DNA from: an uncultured Flavobacteriaceae bacterium
GTDB taxonomy: Bacteria > Bacteroidota > Bacteroidia > Flavobacteriales > Flavobacteriaceae
Direction of reading: 5' to 3'
NCBI GenBank assembly: GCA_947487895.1
Contig: CANKYF010000016.1
Span: forward strand, 62,001-126,000
Length of the DNA: 64,000 nt
Of the stretch, positions 9,088 through 19,471 are shown in pieces (position 1 is the stretch's first letter; each line of letters opens with the position of its first letter). The translations under genes and the position numbers were made by a program. Below the pieces are notes generated by a model. That model saw only the letters and a list, made by a program, of their open reading frames with translations. It was not told the origin of the DNA and did not search any database.

Positions 9088-10779
9088 ATGAAAAAGATTT
9101 TTGAAGCTTTTAGAATACCTGCTATTGTTCTAATAATTATAACCTCTTTTGTTGCTTGTGACAAAGATTTTTATACTATAGAGAGTGATGTTTTAGGACA
9201 AGAAAATGCGAATTTTGAAACTGATTTTAAAGAATATAAAATTTCAGCATATAATAAGAGATTGAATGGTATACAAATTAACAATTTGCCTTCAAACTTA
9301 TTAGGTTTTTTTGATGATCCAGATTTTGGTACTACAACAGCTAGTATAGTAGCAGATATTGTTCCTAGTTCTTTTTCAAGTTCTTCTACGCCTAATGTTT
9401 TTGGAGACAATCCTGTTATAGATTCAGTTATTCTAAACATTCCTTATTTTAATAGAGTTACGGGTTTTGATGAAAATGGTAATAACACTTATACAATTAG
9501 TGATTCTTTATATGTAAAACCAATAAATGAAGATGCAAAAAACAATCCAGATCCTATAAAAATTTCTATTTATGAAAATGGGTATTTTATAAATACTGCT
9601 AATTCTGGTAATGTAGGTGAAGGGCAAAATTACTTTTCTTACTCAAATAATGGTAGTACTGATAATTATGCACAAACAGAAACTAACATTATCAATTTTG
9701 ATGACTTAAAAGGAGTATTAATTTCAGAAATAGATACTACTTTCAGTCCAGAACCTGTAAAAACAGGCATGGGAGAAGATGTGGTAAGAACAGACCCTGC
9801 ATTGCGCTTAAAATTAGACAATGAAAATGGTGACTATGACTTCTGGATCAATAAGCTACTAGCTAAAAACGGGCAACCAGAATTAAGTAATTCAGATATT
9901 TTTAAAAATTACTTTAGAGGTTTATATATAAAAGCAGAAGCCATTAACAATAAAGGTAGCATGGTGATGTTAAACCTAGCCTCTACAGATGCGCAAATAA
10001 CCATTCACTATACAAAAGATGATGGAGACGGCGAAAGAGAATCTGCTGAATACGCATTAAGATTTAGCGATCAAAGACTTAATACATTTATTAATAATTA
10101 CACTGCCCCACTTGAAAATGGAGACGCTGAAAATGGTGATGAAATAATCTACTTAAAAGGAATAGAAGGCTCAATGGCCATTATTGATCTATTTCCTACA
10201 TCTGAAGATTTAACTAATTTTCTAAAAGAATACAGAATAGAAGATGGAAACGGAGACTATTTAAAAGATGAAATAACAGGAGACTATATTCTTAAAAAAT
10301 TAATAAATGAAGCGCATCTAGAAATTTATGAAAAAGAAGATTTAATCACAGTAACAAATACTGATTTTCATAAATATGACAGACTATATGTATATGATCT
10401 AGAAAACAATACACCAACTTTAGACTATTCTTTAGACGGTACTGATAATTCAACCATCCCTGTTTTTTCAAAAGTTTTTCATTCTACTGTAAGAAATAGT
10501 GAAACTGGGAGTTATAAAATTAGGTTAACTCAACATCTTAATAATATTTTAATAAATGGAGCAACCAATACTCAAATTGGTTTAGTTCTATCATCAAATG
10601 TTAATATAATATCAAATTTAGAAACATTAGATGATATTAATGGTGTTTCTGAAGAATTTAGAATAACTAATGTCCCTGCTGCATCTGTAATTGCTCCAAG
10701 AGGTACCATATTATATGGGAGTAACAGTTCTTCTGAAAAACACTTAAAATTTAAAGTGTTTTCCACTGAACCTAAATAA
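9088..10779 (+). CDS. DUF4270 family lipoprotein
   Basis: A 563-residue exported lipoprotein. The signal peptide ends in a lipobox with C24 (FVAC), followed by DKD, and an acidic residue after the Cys fits Bacteroidota lipoprotein export. The N-terminal part (DVLGQ, DPDFGTTTAS and a DSVILNIPY strand) fits the DUF4270 family found almost only in this phylum. The rest is beta-rich and ends with two blocks typical of the family: an APRGTILYG-like turn and a final K-F-K-V-F strand. Its molecular role is not known. The start 25 bases after the previous stop suggests co-transcription. Confidence 0.85.
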   Translation: MKKIFEAFRIPAIVLIIITSFVACDKDFYTIESDVLGQENANFETDFKEYKISAYNKRLNGIQINNLPSNLLGFFDDPDFGTTTASIVADIVPSSFSSSSTPNVFGDNPVIDSVILNIPYFNRVTGFDENGNNTYTISDSLYVKPINEDAKNNPDPIKISIYENGYFINTANSGNVGEGQNYFSYSNNGSTDNYAQTETNIINFDDLKGVLISEIDTTFSPEPVKTGMGEDVVRTDPALRLKLDNENGDYDFWINKLLAKNGQPELSNSDIFKNYFRGLYIKAEAINNKGSMVMLNLASTDAQITIHYTKDDGDGERESAEYALRFSDQRLNTFINNYTAPLENGDAENGDEIIYLKGIEGSMAIIDLFPTSEDLTNFLKEYRIEDGNGDYLKDEITGDYILKKLINEAHLEIYEKEDLITVTNTDFHKYDRLYVYDLENNTPTLDYSLDGTDNSTIPVFSKVFHSTVRNSETGSYKIRLTQHLNNILINGATNTQIGLVLSSNVNIISNLETLDDINGVSEEFRITNVPAASVIAPRGTILYGSNSSSEKHLKFKVFSTEPK

Positions 10780-10902
10780 ATTACATTACAATAAAAGGTT
10801 ATTTCATCGTAGAAAATAATAACTTTAAATAATAAATAATCTAGTTTGCCATTTATTTCACATATTTGCGCAGCTATTAATTATAACCCAAATTAAATAC
10901 TT

Positions 10903-12750
10903 ATGTGTGGAATTGTAGGATACATAGGACATAGAGAAGCCTATCCAATTGTAATAGAAGGTTTAAAAAGATTAGAATACCGTGGCTACGATAGTGCTGG
11001 CGTTGCTCTTTTTGACGGTACAGATCTTAAAGTTGCCAAAACTAAAGGCAAAGTAGCAGATCTAGAAAAAATTTCTGAATCAGTAATAACAAAACATGGT
11101 AATGTAGGTATTGGTCATACTCGTTGGGCAACACATGGAGTACCAAACGATGTAAACTCGCATCCTCATGTTTCAAACTCTGGAGATTTAGTTATCATTC
11201 ATAATGGTATTATTGAAAACTATGACTCTCTAAAACAAGAATTGACATCTAGAGGTTACACTTTTAAATCTGATACAGATACAGAAGTATTAATTAACCT
11301 TATTGAAGATGTAAAAAAGAAAGAAAAGGTAAAACTTGGTAAAGCAGTTCAAATTGCATTAAACCAAGTAATAGGTGCTTATGCTATTACCGTTTTTGAT
11401 AAGAACAAACCTGAAGAGGTTGTAGTTGCCAAATTAGGTAGCCCACTTGCTGTTGGTATTGGTGAAGATGAATTCTTTATTGCAAGTGATGCTTCTCCAT
11501 TTATAGAATATACAAAAAATGCTGTTTACTTAGAAGATGAGGAAATGGCAATCTTAAGGTTTCATAAACCAATAAAAATTAGAAAAATCAAGGACGATTC
11601 TTTGGTTGATCCTTACATTCAAAAATTACAATTAAACCTTGAACAAATAGAAAAAGGAGGTTATGACCATTTCATGTTAAAAGAAATTCATGAACAGCCT
11701 AAAGCTATAACTGACACCTATAGAGGAAGACTATTGAGAGATCAAGCCATTATTAAAATGGCTGGTGTTGAAGACAACATGAAAAAATTCCTTAATGCCA
11801 ATAGAATTATCATTGTTGCATGCGGTACTTCATGGCATGCAGGTTTAGTAGCTGAGTATATTTTTGAAGATTTAGCAAGAATTCCTGTTGAAGTTGAATA
11901 TGCCTCTGAGTTTAGATATAGAAATCCTGTAATAAGAGAAGATGATGTTCTTATTGCAATTTCCCAATCTGGAGAAACTGCAGATACACTTGCTGCCATT
12001 AAAATGGCAAAGTCTAAAGGTGCATTTGTCTTTGGAGTTTGTAACGTTGTAGGATCATCTATTGCACGAGAAACAGATGCAGGTGCTTACACACACGCTG
12101 GTCCTGAAATTGGCGTTGCTTCAACTAAAGCATTTACAACTCAGATTACTGTTTTAACCTTAATGGCTCTAAGATTATCAAGAGCTAAAGGGACTATCAA
12201 TAGTTCTGATTATAGACGTCATTTATTAGAATTAGAAATGATTCCTGGTAAAATTGAAAAAGCATTAGAATCTGACGCACATATTAAATACATAGCAGAT
12301 ATCTATAAAGATGCGCCTAACTGTCTTTACTTAGGTAGAGGCTTTAATTTCCCTGTAGCCTTAGAAGGCGCTTTAAAACTTAAAGAAATTTCATATATCC
12401 ATGCTGAAGGCTATCCTGCAGCTGAAATGAAACATGGACCTATCGCTTTGATAGACGAAAACATGCCCGTTGTAGTAATAGCAACTAAGAAAGGACACTA
12501 TGAAAAAGTTGTGAGCAATATTCAAGAAATTAAATCTAGAAAAGGTAAAATAATAGGTATTGTAACAGAAGGAGATGTACAGGTAAAAGAATTAGCAGAT
12601 CATATTATTGAAATTCCTGAAACATTAGAACCTCTTACTCCTTTATTAACAACAATACCACTACAATTACTATCGTACCATATTGCAGTTTTACTAGATA
12701 AAAATGTGGATCAACCTAGAAATTTAGCTAAATCTGTAACCGTAGAGTAA
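10903..12750 (+). CDS. glmS: Glutamine--fructose-6-phosphate aminotransferase (isomerizing)
   Basis: GlmS makes glucosamine-6-phosphate from fructose-6-phosphate and glutamine, the entry to peptidoglycan and LPS amino sugars. The sequence has the N-terminal glutaminase with nucleophile Cys2 (MCGIVGYIG), HTRWATHG and HNGIIENY. Two SIS domains follow, with ACGTSWHA, the SQSGETADT phosphosugar loop and ASTKAFTTQ. It ends with the conserved LAKSVTVE. The 615-residue length is standard. It has its own hairpin terminator downstream. No glmS ribozyme-like structure was recognised in the ~120-base leader. Confidence 0.98.
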   Translation: MCGIVGYIGHREAYPIVIEGLKRLEYRGYDSAGVALFDGTDLKVAKTKGKVADLEKISESVITKHGNVGIGHTRWATHGVPNDVNSHPHVSNSGDLVIIHNGIIENYDSLKQELTSRGYTFKSDTDTEVLINLIEDVKKKEKVKLGKAVQIALNQVIGAYAITVFDKNKPEEVVVAKLGSPLAVGIGEDEFFIASDASPFIEYTKNAVYLEDEEMAILRFHKPIKIRKIKDDSLVDPYIQKLQLNLEQIEKGGYDHFMLKEIHEQPKAITDTYRGRLLRDQAIIKMAGVEDNMKKFLNANRIIIVACGTSWHAGLVAEYIFEDLARIPVEVEYASEFRYRNPVIREDDVLIAISQSGETADTLAAIKMAKSKGAFVFGVCNVVGSSIARETDAGAYTHAGPEIGVASTKAFTTQITVLTLMALRLSRAKGTINSSDYRRHLLELEMIPGKIEKALESDAHIKYIADIYKDAPNCLYLGRGFNFPVALEGALKLKEISYIHAEGYPAAEMKHGPIALIDENMPVVVIATKKGHYEKVVSNIQEIKSRKGKIIGIVTEGDVQVKELADHIIEIPETLEPLTPLLTTIPLQLLSYHIAVLLDKNVDQPRNLAKSVTVE

Positions 12751-12773
12751 GAAATTACAAATATAAAATAGAG

Positions 12774-12802
12774 AAAAAACCAAGCTGAATGCTTGGTTTT
12801 TT
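12774..12802 (+). terminator. Rho-independent terminator after glmS
   Basis: A perfect inverted repeat AAAAAACCAAGC / GCTTGGTTTTTT with a five-base loop ends in a T run, 23 bases after the glmS stop. Confidence 0.9.
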
Positions 12803-12930
12803 GTTTTTATGTTCTATTTTTAAGGAAAATGCATTTTATTGTAGCCTTTTTTGTTAAATTATATTATGCATGCATAGTTTTTTAGGATTTTTTTATATAT
12901 TGCTTTACTAACTTAAACTAATTTAACTGA

Positions 12931-15786
12931 ATGAAGACAATTTTACATTTTATTTTGTTGTTTTTTTGTGGTTTAACTTTCTCCCAAACCACTATTACAG
13001 GTTCAGTAACAGATAATAATAATCAACCTCTTCCCGGAGCTAATATAATAGTAATTGGAACATCGGTTGGAACTGTTACAGATTTTGATGGCAACTTCTC
13101 TCTAACTCACAATCAGAATCCACCATTTGAAATTCAGGCCAGCAGTGTTGGTTTTGAAACTGCTACCATAGAAATTACTTCAAGAAATCAAAACGTTTCG
13201 ATTATACTAAAAGAAGGAACATCTCTTGATGAAGTTGTAATTTCTGCATCGAGAACACCAGAAAGAATTTTCGAATCTCCCGTAACAATCGAAAGATTCG
13301 GATTAAAAGAAATTAAAAATACTGCATCTGCTGAATTCTATGATGGTTTAGAAAACCTAAAAGGAGTTGACATAAACGCCAATAGTTTAACTTTTAAATC
13401 TATAAACACAAGAGGATTCGCAACTTTTGCAAACACACGTTTTATGCAACGTGTAGATGGAATGGATAATGCTGCACCTGCACTTAACTTTCCTTTAGGA
13501 AATTTATTAGGAATGGTTGAAACAGATGTACAAAGTGTTGAACTCTTACCCGGAGCTGCTTCAGCACTATATGGAGCTAATGCCTTTAATGGAATTTTAT
13601 TCATGAGAAGTAAAAGTCCTTTTGACCATCAAGGCATTAGTGCTTATTACAAACAAGGTATTACATCTCAAGAAGCTGCTGGAGATAATGATTATAAAGA
13701 TTATGGAATACGTATAGCTCATAAATTTGATGATAAATTTGCCGCTAAAGTCAACTTTAGTTACTTACAAGGTACAGATTGGGTAGCAAATGATACCAGA
13801 GGAAAAAATAGAGATAACACATTCGTTGAGCCCAATAGCACACGTGAAAATGATATAGATTATGATGGTGTAAATGTTTATGGAGATTTAGTGTCTACTA
13901 ACCTTAGAAATGTAAAAGAAAGTCCTACTTTTTTACAAGGACTTCAGGATGCAGGAATTAATCCTGCTGTTGCAAATTTAGTTCCTGATGTAGATGTAAG
14001 TAGAACAGGATATAATGAAGCAGATCTCACAAATTATGATGCTAAAAGTATAAAAGCTGATTGGGGATTATACTTTCGTCCCTGGGAAAATGATTTTGAG
14101 ATTCAGTATGTTGGTAAAATTGGCTCTGGATCTACAATATATCAGGGTTCAAACAGATATTCTATAAAAAACTTCTTCTTACAACAACATAAAATTGAAT
14201 TAAAAAATGATAACTTCTTCTTACGAGGTTATGTTACTGCAGATAATGCTGGAGACTCCTATGATATGGTATTTACTGGTGTAAATATTAATAGACAATG
14301 GAAATCTGACAACCAATGGTTTGGTGAGTATGCTGGTGCTTTTATACAAGGAACCTTAGCTGGCTTAACTGCCGATCAAGCCCATACTGCAGCAAGACAA
14401 GCTGCCGATACTGGAAGATTTGAACCTGGAACCCCAGAATTTCAACGTGCGTTTAATAAAGTGACTAACGATCCAGATATTTTAACTGGTAGCCAACTTA
14501 AGGATGAATCGAAAATTTATCATTCAGACGCTAATTACAATTTCAGTCATTTAATAGATTTTGCTGAAATTCAAGTTGGAGGTTCATATAGAAAGTATGT
14601 TTTAAATTCTTTTGGCTCTATTTACACAGATGCAGAAAGTGAAATACCATATACTGAGGTCGGTTTGTATACTCAAATTCAAAAAAAGTTTTTAGAAGAT
14701 GATCGTTTAAAATTAACAGCATCTTTAAGATATGACAAATCTGAACTTTTTGATGCTTTCTTCTCCCCTAGATTATCTGTAGGGTATAACTTAGGACAAA
14801 ACAATAATCACAACATAAGGGCTTCTTTTCAAACAGGTTTTAGAAACCCTGACACCCAAGCTTTATATATTGGATTTAATGTTGGGCCTATAACTTTATT
14901 AGGCAGTGCCTTTGATAACCCCGAAAGATTTTCCAGAACAGTTAGGGATACTCAAATATCTCCAATAGGTCAAGCTATTTTAGGATCTAATACGCTTACT
15001 TATAATGGAACAGGTGCTTATAATAATTCATTTACTAGGAGCTCAGTTACCAGCTTTGCTGCTTCTCAAAATCCAGCAGACTTACAAATAGCCAATCCAA
15101 ACATTGTAGATCCAGAACAAGTAAGTTCTTTTGAAGTTGGATATAGAGGCAAATTAGATAAGGTCATTATAGACTTTAATGCATATTATAATCAATACAA
15201 AGATTTTATCACTACGGTAGATGTGATTAGTCCATTCTATGGAGATGTAGGACTTTCTCAAACTTTTCCTGTAAATGGTAATCAAACCCCACTTGCGGTA
15301 ATTGCTTTAGCTAATGAAGATTTTCAAGCATATCGTGCATATACTAATACAACTGAAGATGTAAGTTCTTATGGAGCTTCATTAGGAGTATCTACTAAGG
15401 TATTTGGAAATTTTGACTTAGGAGCAAATTACACTTACGCAAATCTTGACTTTGACAGACAAGCAAATTCAGATTTTCAAACTAACTTTAACACTCCTGA
15501 ACACAAGTTTAAAGCCTCATTTGGAAACACAAATTTATTCGAAAATTTTGGTTTTAATGTAGCCTGGAGATGGAGTGATAATTATGTTTGGGAAGCTTCT
15601 TTTTTAACAGCAGATGTTCCTGCTTATCATGTTCTTGATGCACAAATTAACCTAAGAGTACCAAGTCTTAAATCTTTATTTAAAGCAGGCGCATCAAACC
15701 TTCTTGGTGATGAATACTTCACTGCAGCTGGTACAGGTTTAATTGGCTCACAGTTTTATGTATCATGGATAATTAATAACTTATAA
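12931..15786 (+). CDS. TonB-dependent receptor with N-terminal carboxypeptidase-D-like domain
   Basis: An outer-membrane TonB-dependent transporter of 951 residues. A signal peptide ends near TFSQ. A carboxypeptidase-regulatory-like beta domain follows (about 22-98, with VTDNNNQPLPGANI and TDFDGNFSL). A plug domain comes next (about 110-225, with LDEVVISASRTPE, INTRGF and ALYGANAFNGI). The remainder is the 22-strand barrel. It lacks the longer SusC-type extension and its partner is not SusD. Instead, 11 bases downstream, an SGNH-hydrolase lipoprotein is encoded, so the two probably form a surface hydrolysis and uptake pair. The ligand cannot be read from the sequence. Confidence 0.9.
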   Translation: MKTILHFILLFFCGLTFSQTTITGSVTDNNNQPLPGANIIVIGTSVGTVTDFDGNFSLTHNQNPPFEIQASSVGFETATIEITSRNQNVSIILKEGTSLDEVVISASRTPERIFESPVTIERFGLKEIKNTASAEFYDGLENLKGVDINANSLTFKSINTRGFATFANTRFMQRVDGMDNAAPALNFPLGNLLGMVETDVQSVELLPGAASALYGANAFNGILFMRSKSPFDHQGISAYYKQGITSQEAAGDNDYKDYGIRIAHKFDDKFAAKVNFSYLQGTDWVANDTRGKNRDNTFVEPNSTRENDIDYDGVNVYGDLVSTNLRNVKESPTFLQGLQDAGINPAVANLVPDVDVSRTGYNEADLTNYDAKSIKADWGLYFRPWENDFEIQYVGKIGSGSTIYQGSNRYSIKNFFLQQHKIELKNDNFFLRGYVTADNAGDSYDMVFTGVNINRQWKSDNQWFGEYAGAFIQGTLAGLTADQAHTAARQAADTGRFEPGTPEFQRAFNKVTNDPDILTGSQLKDESKIYHSDANYNFSHLIDFAEIQVGGSYRKYVLNSFGSIYTDAESEIPYTEVGLYTQIQKKFLEDDRLKLTASLRYDKSELFDAFFSPRLSVGYNLGQNNNHNIRASFQTGFRNPDTQALYIGFNVGPITLLGSAFDNPERFSRTVRDTQISPIGQAILGSNTLTYNGTGAYNNSFTRSSVTSFAASQNPADLQIANPNIVDPEQVSSFEVGYRGKLDKVIIDFNAYYNQYKDFITTVDVISPFYGDVGLSQTFPVNGNQTPLAVIALANEDFQAYRAYTNTTEDVSSYGASLGVSTKVFGNFDLGANYTYANLDFDRQANSDFQTNFNTPEHKFKASFGNTNLFENFGFNVAWRWSDNYVWEASFLTADVPAYHVLDAQINLRVPSLKSLFKAGASNLLGDEYFTAAGTGLIGSQFYVSWIINNL

Positions 15787-15797
15787 AATTAGAAACT

Positions 15798-17351
15798 ATG
15801 AAATTTAAATATATATGGATTATCATTCTTTCGTTAGGTATTTTTTCTTGTGATGAAATTGAAAGCCCTATTCCTGATGAAGTTGTACTTCCTGAACTTA
15901 CTGCAGGAACTGCAGATTTCTCTAATTATGTAGCTGTTGGAGCTTCTTTTACAGCTGGTTTTACAGATAATGCGCTTTTTATAGCTAGTCAAAAAAATTC
16001 GTTTCCTAATATCTTATCGCAACAATTCGCAAAAATAGGTGGTGGCGATTTTAGCCAACCCTTAATGAATGATAATATTGGTGGTTTTTTAATAAACGGA
16101 ATGACAAATGAGCGTTTTCAACCAAGATTATTCTTTGATGGATCAGGACCTGCAGGACTTCCTGCAGTGCCAACTACAGAAGCTTTAAATGTTTTATCAG
16201 GACCTTTTAATAATATGGGTATCCCAGGAGCTAAAAGTTTTCACTTACTTTTTGATGGCTTAGGAAATCCTGCTAATTTGCAATTAGGACTTGCAAATCC
16301 ATATTTTGTAAGAATTGCTTCAAGTCCTTCCACAACTATTTTAGAAGATGCAGCTGATCAAAACCCAACATTTTTTACGTTATCGTTAATTGGAGGTAAT
16401 GATTTCTTAGGGTATGCTATTTCTGGAGGTGATGGTTCTAACCCATTAACACCAGCTGACGGACCAATTGGTGTTGGTTTTAACGCTACTTATACTGCCA
16501 TAGTAAGTACATTAACAGCAAATGGTGCTAAAGGGGTTGTTACAAAATTACCTTATGTAGAAGACATTCCTCATTTCACAACTGTTCCACACAATCCAGT
16601 ACCACTAGATGAAGCTACTGCTGGTTTTTTAAATAGTCCGGCAGCTTACGGTGCTTATAACGGCGGTTTAGATGCTACATTAGCCTTCCTTTCTACGAAT
16701 CCAACTCTATTAGGAGCATTATTCCCTGCTACTTCTGATATGACATCATTAGAATTAGCAGAGGCTGAAATGGCTAGAAGAAAAATTACTTTTACAGCTG
16801 GAACAGGAAATGCAGTTGTAATTATGGATGAAAATTTAACAGATTTAACAGGTATAAATAATGCTTTGGTAAATATGAGACAAGCTACTGAAGAAGACTT
16901 ACTTGTTTTACCAGCATCTACATTTATTGGAACAGAAGCTATTCCAGGAAATCCGCAAACCGTAAACGGAATTGCTATTCCTTTAGCTGATAAATGGGTG
17001 TTGACTCCAGAAGAACAAGAAGAAATAAATACGGCAACAGATGCATATAATGCAACTATTGTAGCTACTGCTAACTCAAACGAAAATATAGCTCTTGTAG
17101 ATTTAGATGCAATTCTTAAAAACCTTTCAAGTACGGGAATTAATTTTGATGGTTTTAATTTAACATCAGATTTAGTTACAGGTGGTGCTTTTGGTTTAGA
17201 TGGTGTTCATTTAAACGCAAGAGGATATGCCTATATGGCAAATAAGTTCTTGGAAGCCATAGATGAAACTTTCGGATCAAATTTTATTGCTTCAGGAAAT
17301 ATTGCTAAGGCAAATGATTATCCAACTAACTATTCGCCTCAATTACAATAA
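15798..17351 (+). CDS. SGNH/GDSL-type hydrolase lipoprotein
   Basis: A lipoprotein with a lipobox ending at C18 (IFSC, then DE). It contains the SGNH hydrolase blocks: block I VGASFTAGF with S50, block III GGND with N201, and block V DGVHLN with D468 and H471. The classic GDS is GAS here, which still leaves the nucleophile serine. At 517 residues it is long for the fold because of inserts between the blocks. It is encoded right after the TonB receptor with an 11-base gap. Members act as esterases, lipases or acetyl-esterases. An esterified ligand for the paired receptor is an inference. Confidence 0.85.
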   Translation: MKFKYIWIIILSLGIFSCDEIESPIPDEVVLPELTAGTADFSNYVAVGASFTAGFTDNALFIASQKNSFPNILSQQFAKIGGGDFSQPLMNDNIGGFLINGMTNERFQPRLFFDGSGPAGLPAVPTTEALNVLSGPFNNMGIPGAKSFHLLFDGLGNPANLQLGLANPYFVRIASSPSTTILEDAADQNPTFFTLSLIGGNDFLGYAISGGDGSNPLTPADGPIGVGFNATYTAIVSTLTANGAKGVVTKLPYVEDIPHFTTVPHNPVPLDEATAGFLNSPAAYGAYNGGLDATLAFLSTNPTLLGALFPATSDMTSLELAEAEMARRKITFTAGTGNAVVIMDENLTDLTGINNALVNMRQATEEDLLVLPASTFIGTEAIPGNPQTVNGIAIPLADKWVLTPEEQEEINTATDAYNATIVATANSNENIALVDLDAILKNLSSTGINFDGFNLTSDLVTGGAFGLDGVHLNARGYAYMANKFLEAIDETFGSNFIASGNIAKANDYPTNYSPQLQ

Positions 17352-17374
17352 AATACTCCCTTAATATTTATTTT

Positions 17375-17404
17375 AAAACATCTTCAAAACGAAGGTGTTT
17401 TTTT
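17375..17404 (+). terminator. Rho-independent terminator after the SGNH-hydrolase gene
   Basis: The stem AAAACATCTTC pairs with GAAGGTGTTTT (one G-T pair) around a five-base loop and is followed by a T run. Confidence 0.85.
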
Positions 17405-17451
17405 ACATCAAAAAAGAATTCAAAAAAAAGTTAAAATTTAATTAAAACCCA

Positions 17452-17459
17452 TATCTTTG
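17452..17459 (+). promoter_or_regulatory. Candidate -7 element for atpDC
   Basis: TATCTTTG, followed by C, is an exact TAnnTTTG match 61 bases upstream of the atpD ATG and just after the preceding terminator. It is the only clear promoter for the pair. A -33 TTG is not evident. Confidence 0.6.
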
Positions 17460-17517
17460 CAGCCGAAAACAAAACCATGTTTTCGAACAATTAAATCGCA
17501 TAATATTAAACAGATAA

Positions 17518-19029
<1,512 letters not shown>

Positions 19030-19047
19030 AACTAGTAAACAGTTTGC

Positions 19048-19072
19048 AGTAGGCAGTAAATCACTGCTTACT
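19048..19072. repeat. Imperfect hairpin and short repeats between atpD and atpC
   Basis: AGTAGGCAGT pairs with ACTGCTTACT (one G-T pair) around a five-base loop. It is followed by three near-tandem copies of a TACTGAA/TACTTTA-type unit up to 19094. There is no T run, so it is not a standard terminator. It may tune the atpD:atpC ratio or be a remnant of a dispersed intergenic repeat. Confidence 0.6.
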
Positions 19073-19103
19073 AAATACTGAATACTGAATACTTTAAAAG
19101 AAT

Positions 19104-19397
19104 ATGTATTTAGAAATTGTATCACCAGAAGCCACTTTATTTAGTTCGGAAGTAGACTCTATAGCAGTACCAGGTGTAAATGGAGAGTTTCAAATGTTAA
19201 ATAACCACGCACCTATTGTATCTATTCTAGGTAAAGGCAAAGTGAAAATATTTACTCATACTCAAAATCATCTGGTTTTTGATGATTTACATGCCAAATT
19301 AATCCCTTCTGAAGAAGATAAAAAAGTATTGACTCTAGAAATTAATTCTGGAACAATTGAAATGAAAGACAATAAAGTTATTGTTTTAGCTGATTAA
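19104..19397 (+). CDS. atpC: F0F1 ATP synthase subunit epsilon (short form)
   Basis: The 97 residues form the N-terminal beta-sandwich of the epsilon subunit (MYLEIVSPEATLF, VPGVNGEFQML, NNHAPIVS). This part binds gamma and the c-ring in the central stalk. The C-terminal two-helix domain, which inhibits ATP hydrolysis in E. coli (about 138 residues in full), is absent. Short epsilon subunits are common in Bacteroidota. The gene is 74 bases downstream of atpD and ends before a strong terminator. Confidence 0.95.
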   Translation: MYLEIVSPEATLFSSEVDSIAVPGVNGEFQMLNNHAPIVSILGKGKVKIFTHTQNHLVFDDLHAKLIPSEEDKKVLTLEINSGTIEMKDNKVIVLAD

Positions 19398-19420
19398 ATT
19401 GTCTTACATAAATAAAACTT

Positions 19421-19450
19421 AAAAAGCGAACTTATAAAAGTTCGCTTTTT
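19421..19450. terminator. Bidirectional terminator between atpC and the DUF6786 gene
   Basis: A perfect 13-base inverted repeat AAAAAGCGAACTT / AAGTTCGCTTTTT has a four-base loop. It has A and T runs on both sides, so it can serve both convergent transcripts. Confidence 0.9.
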
Positions 19451-19471
19451 TTATATTAGTTTATTTACTTT

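Noticed and set aside
10861-10868. CATATTTG as the glmS -7 element
   Set aside because: It is one base off the consensus, and the nearest TTTG upstream is only 12 bases away.
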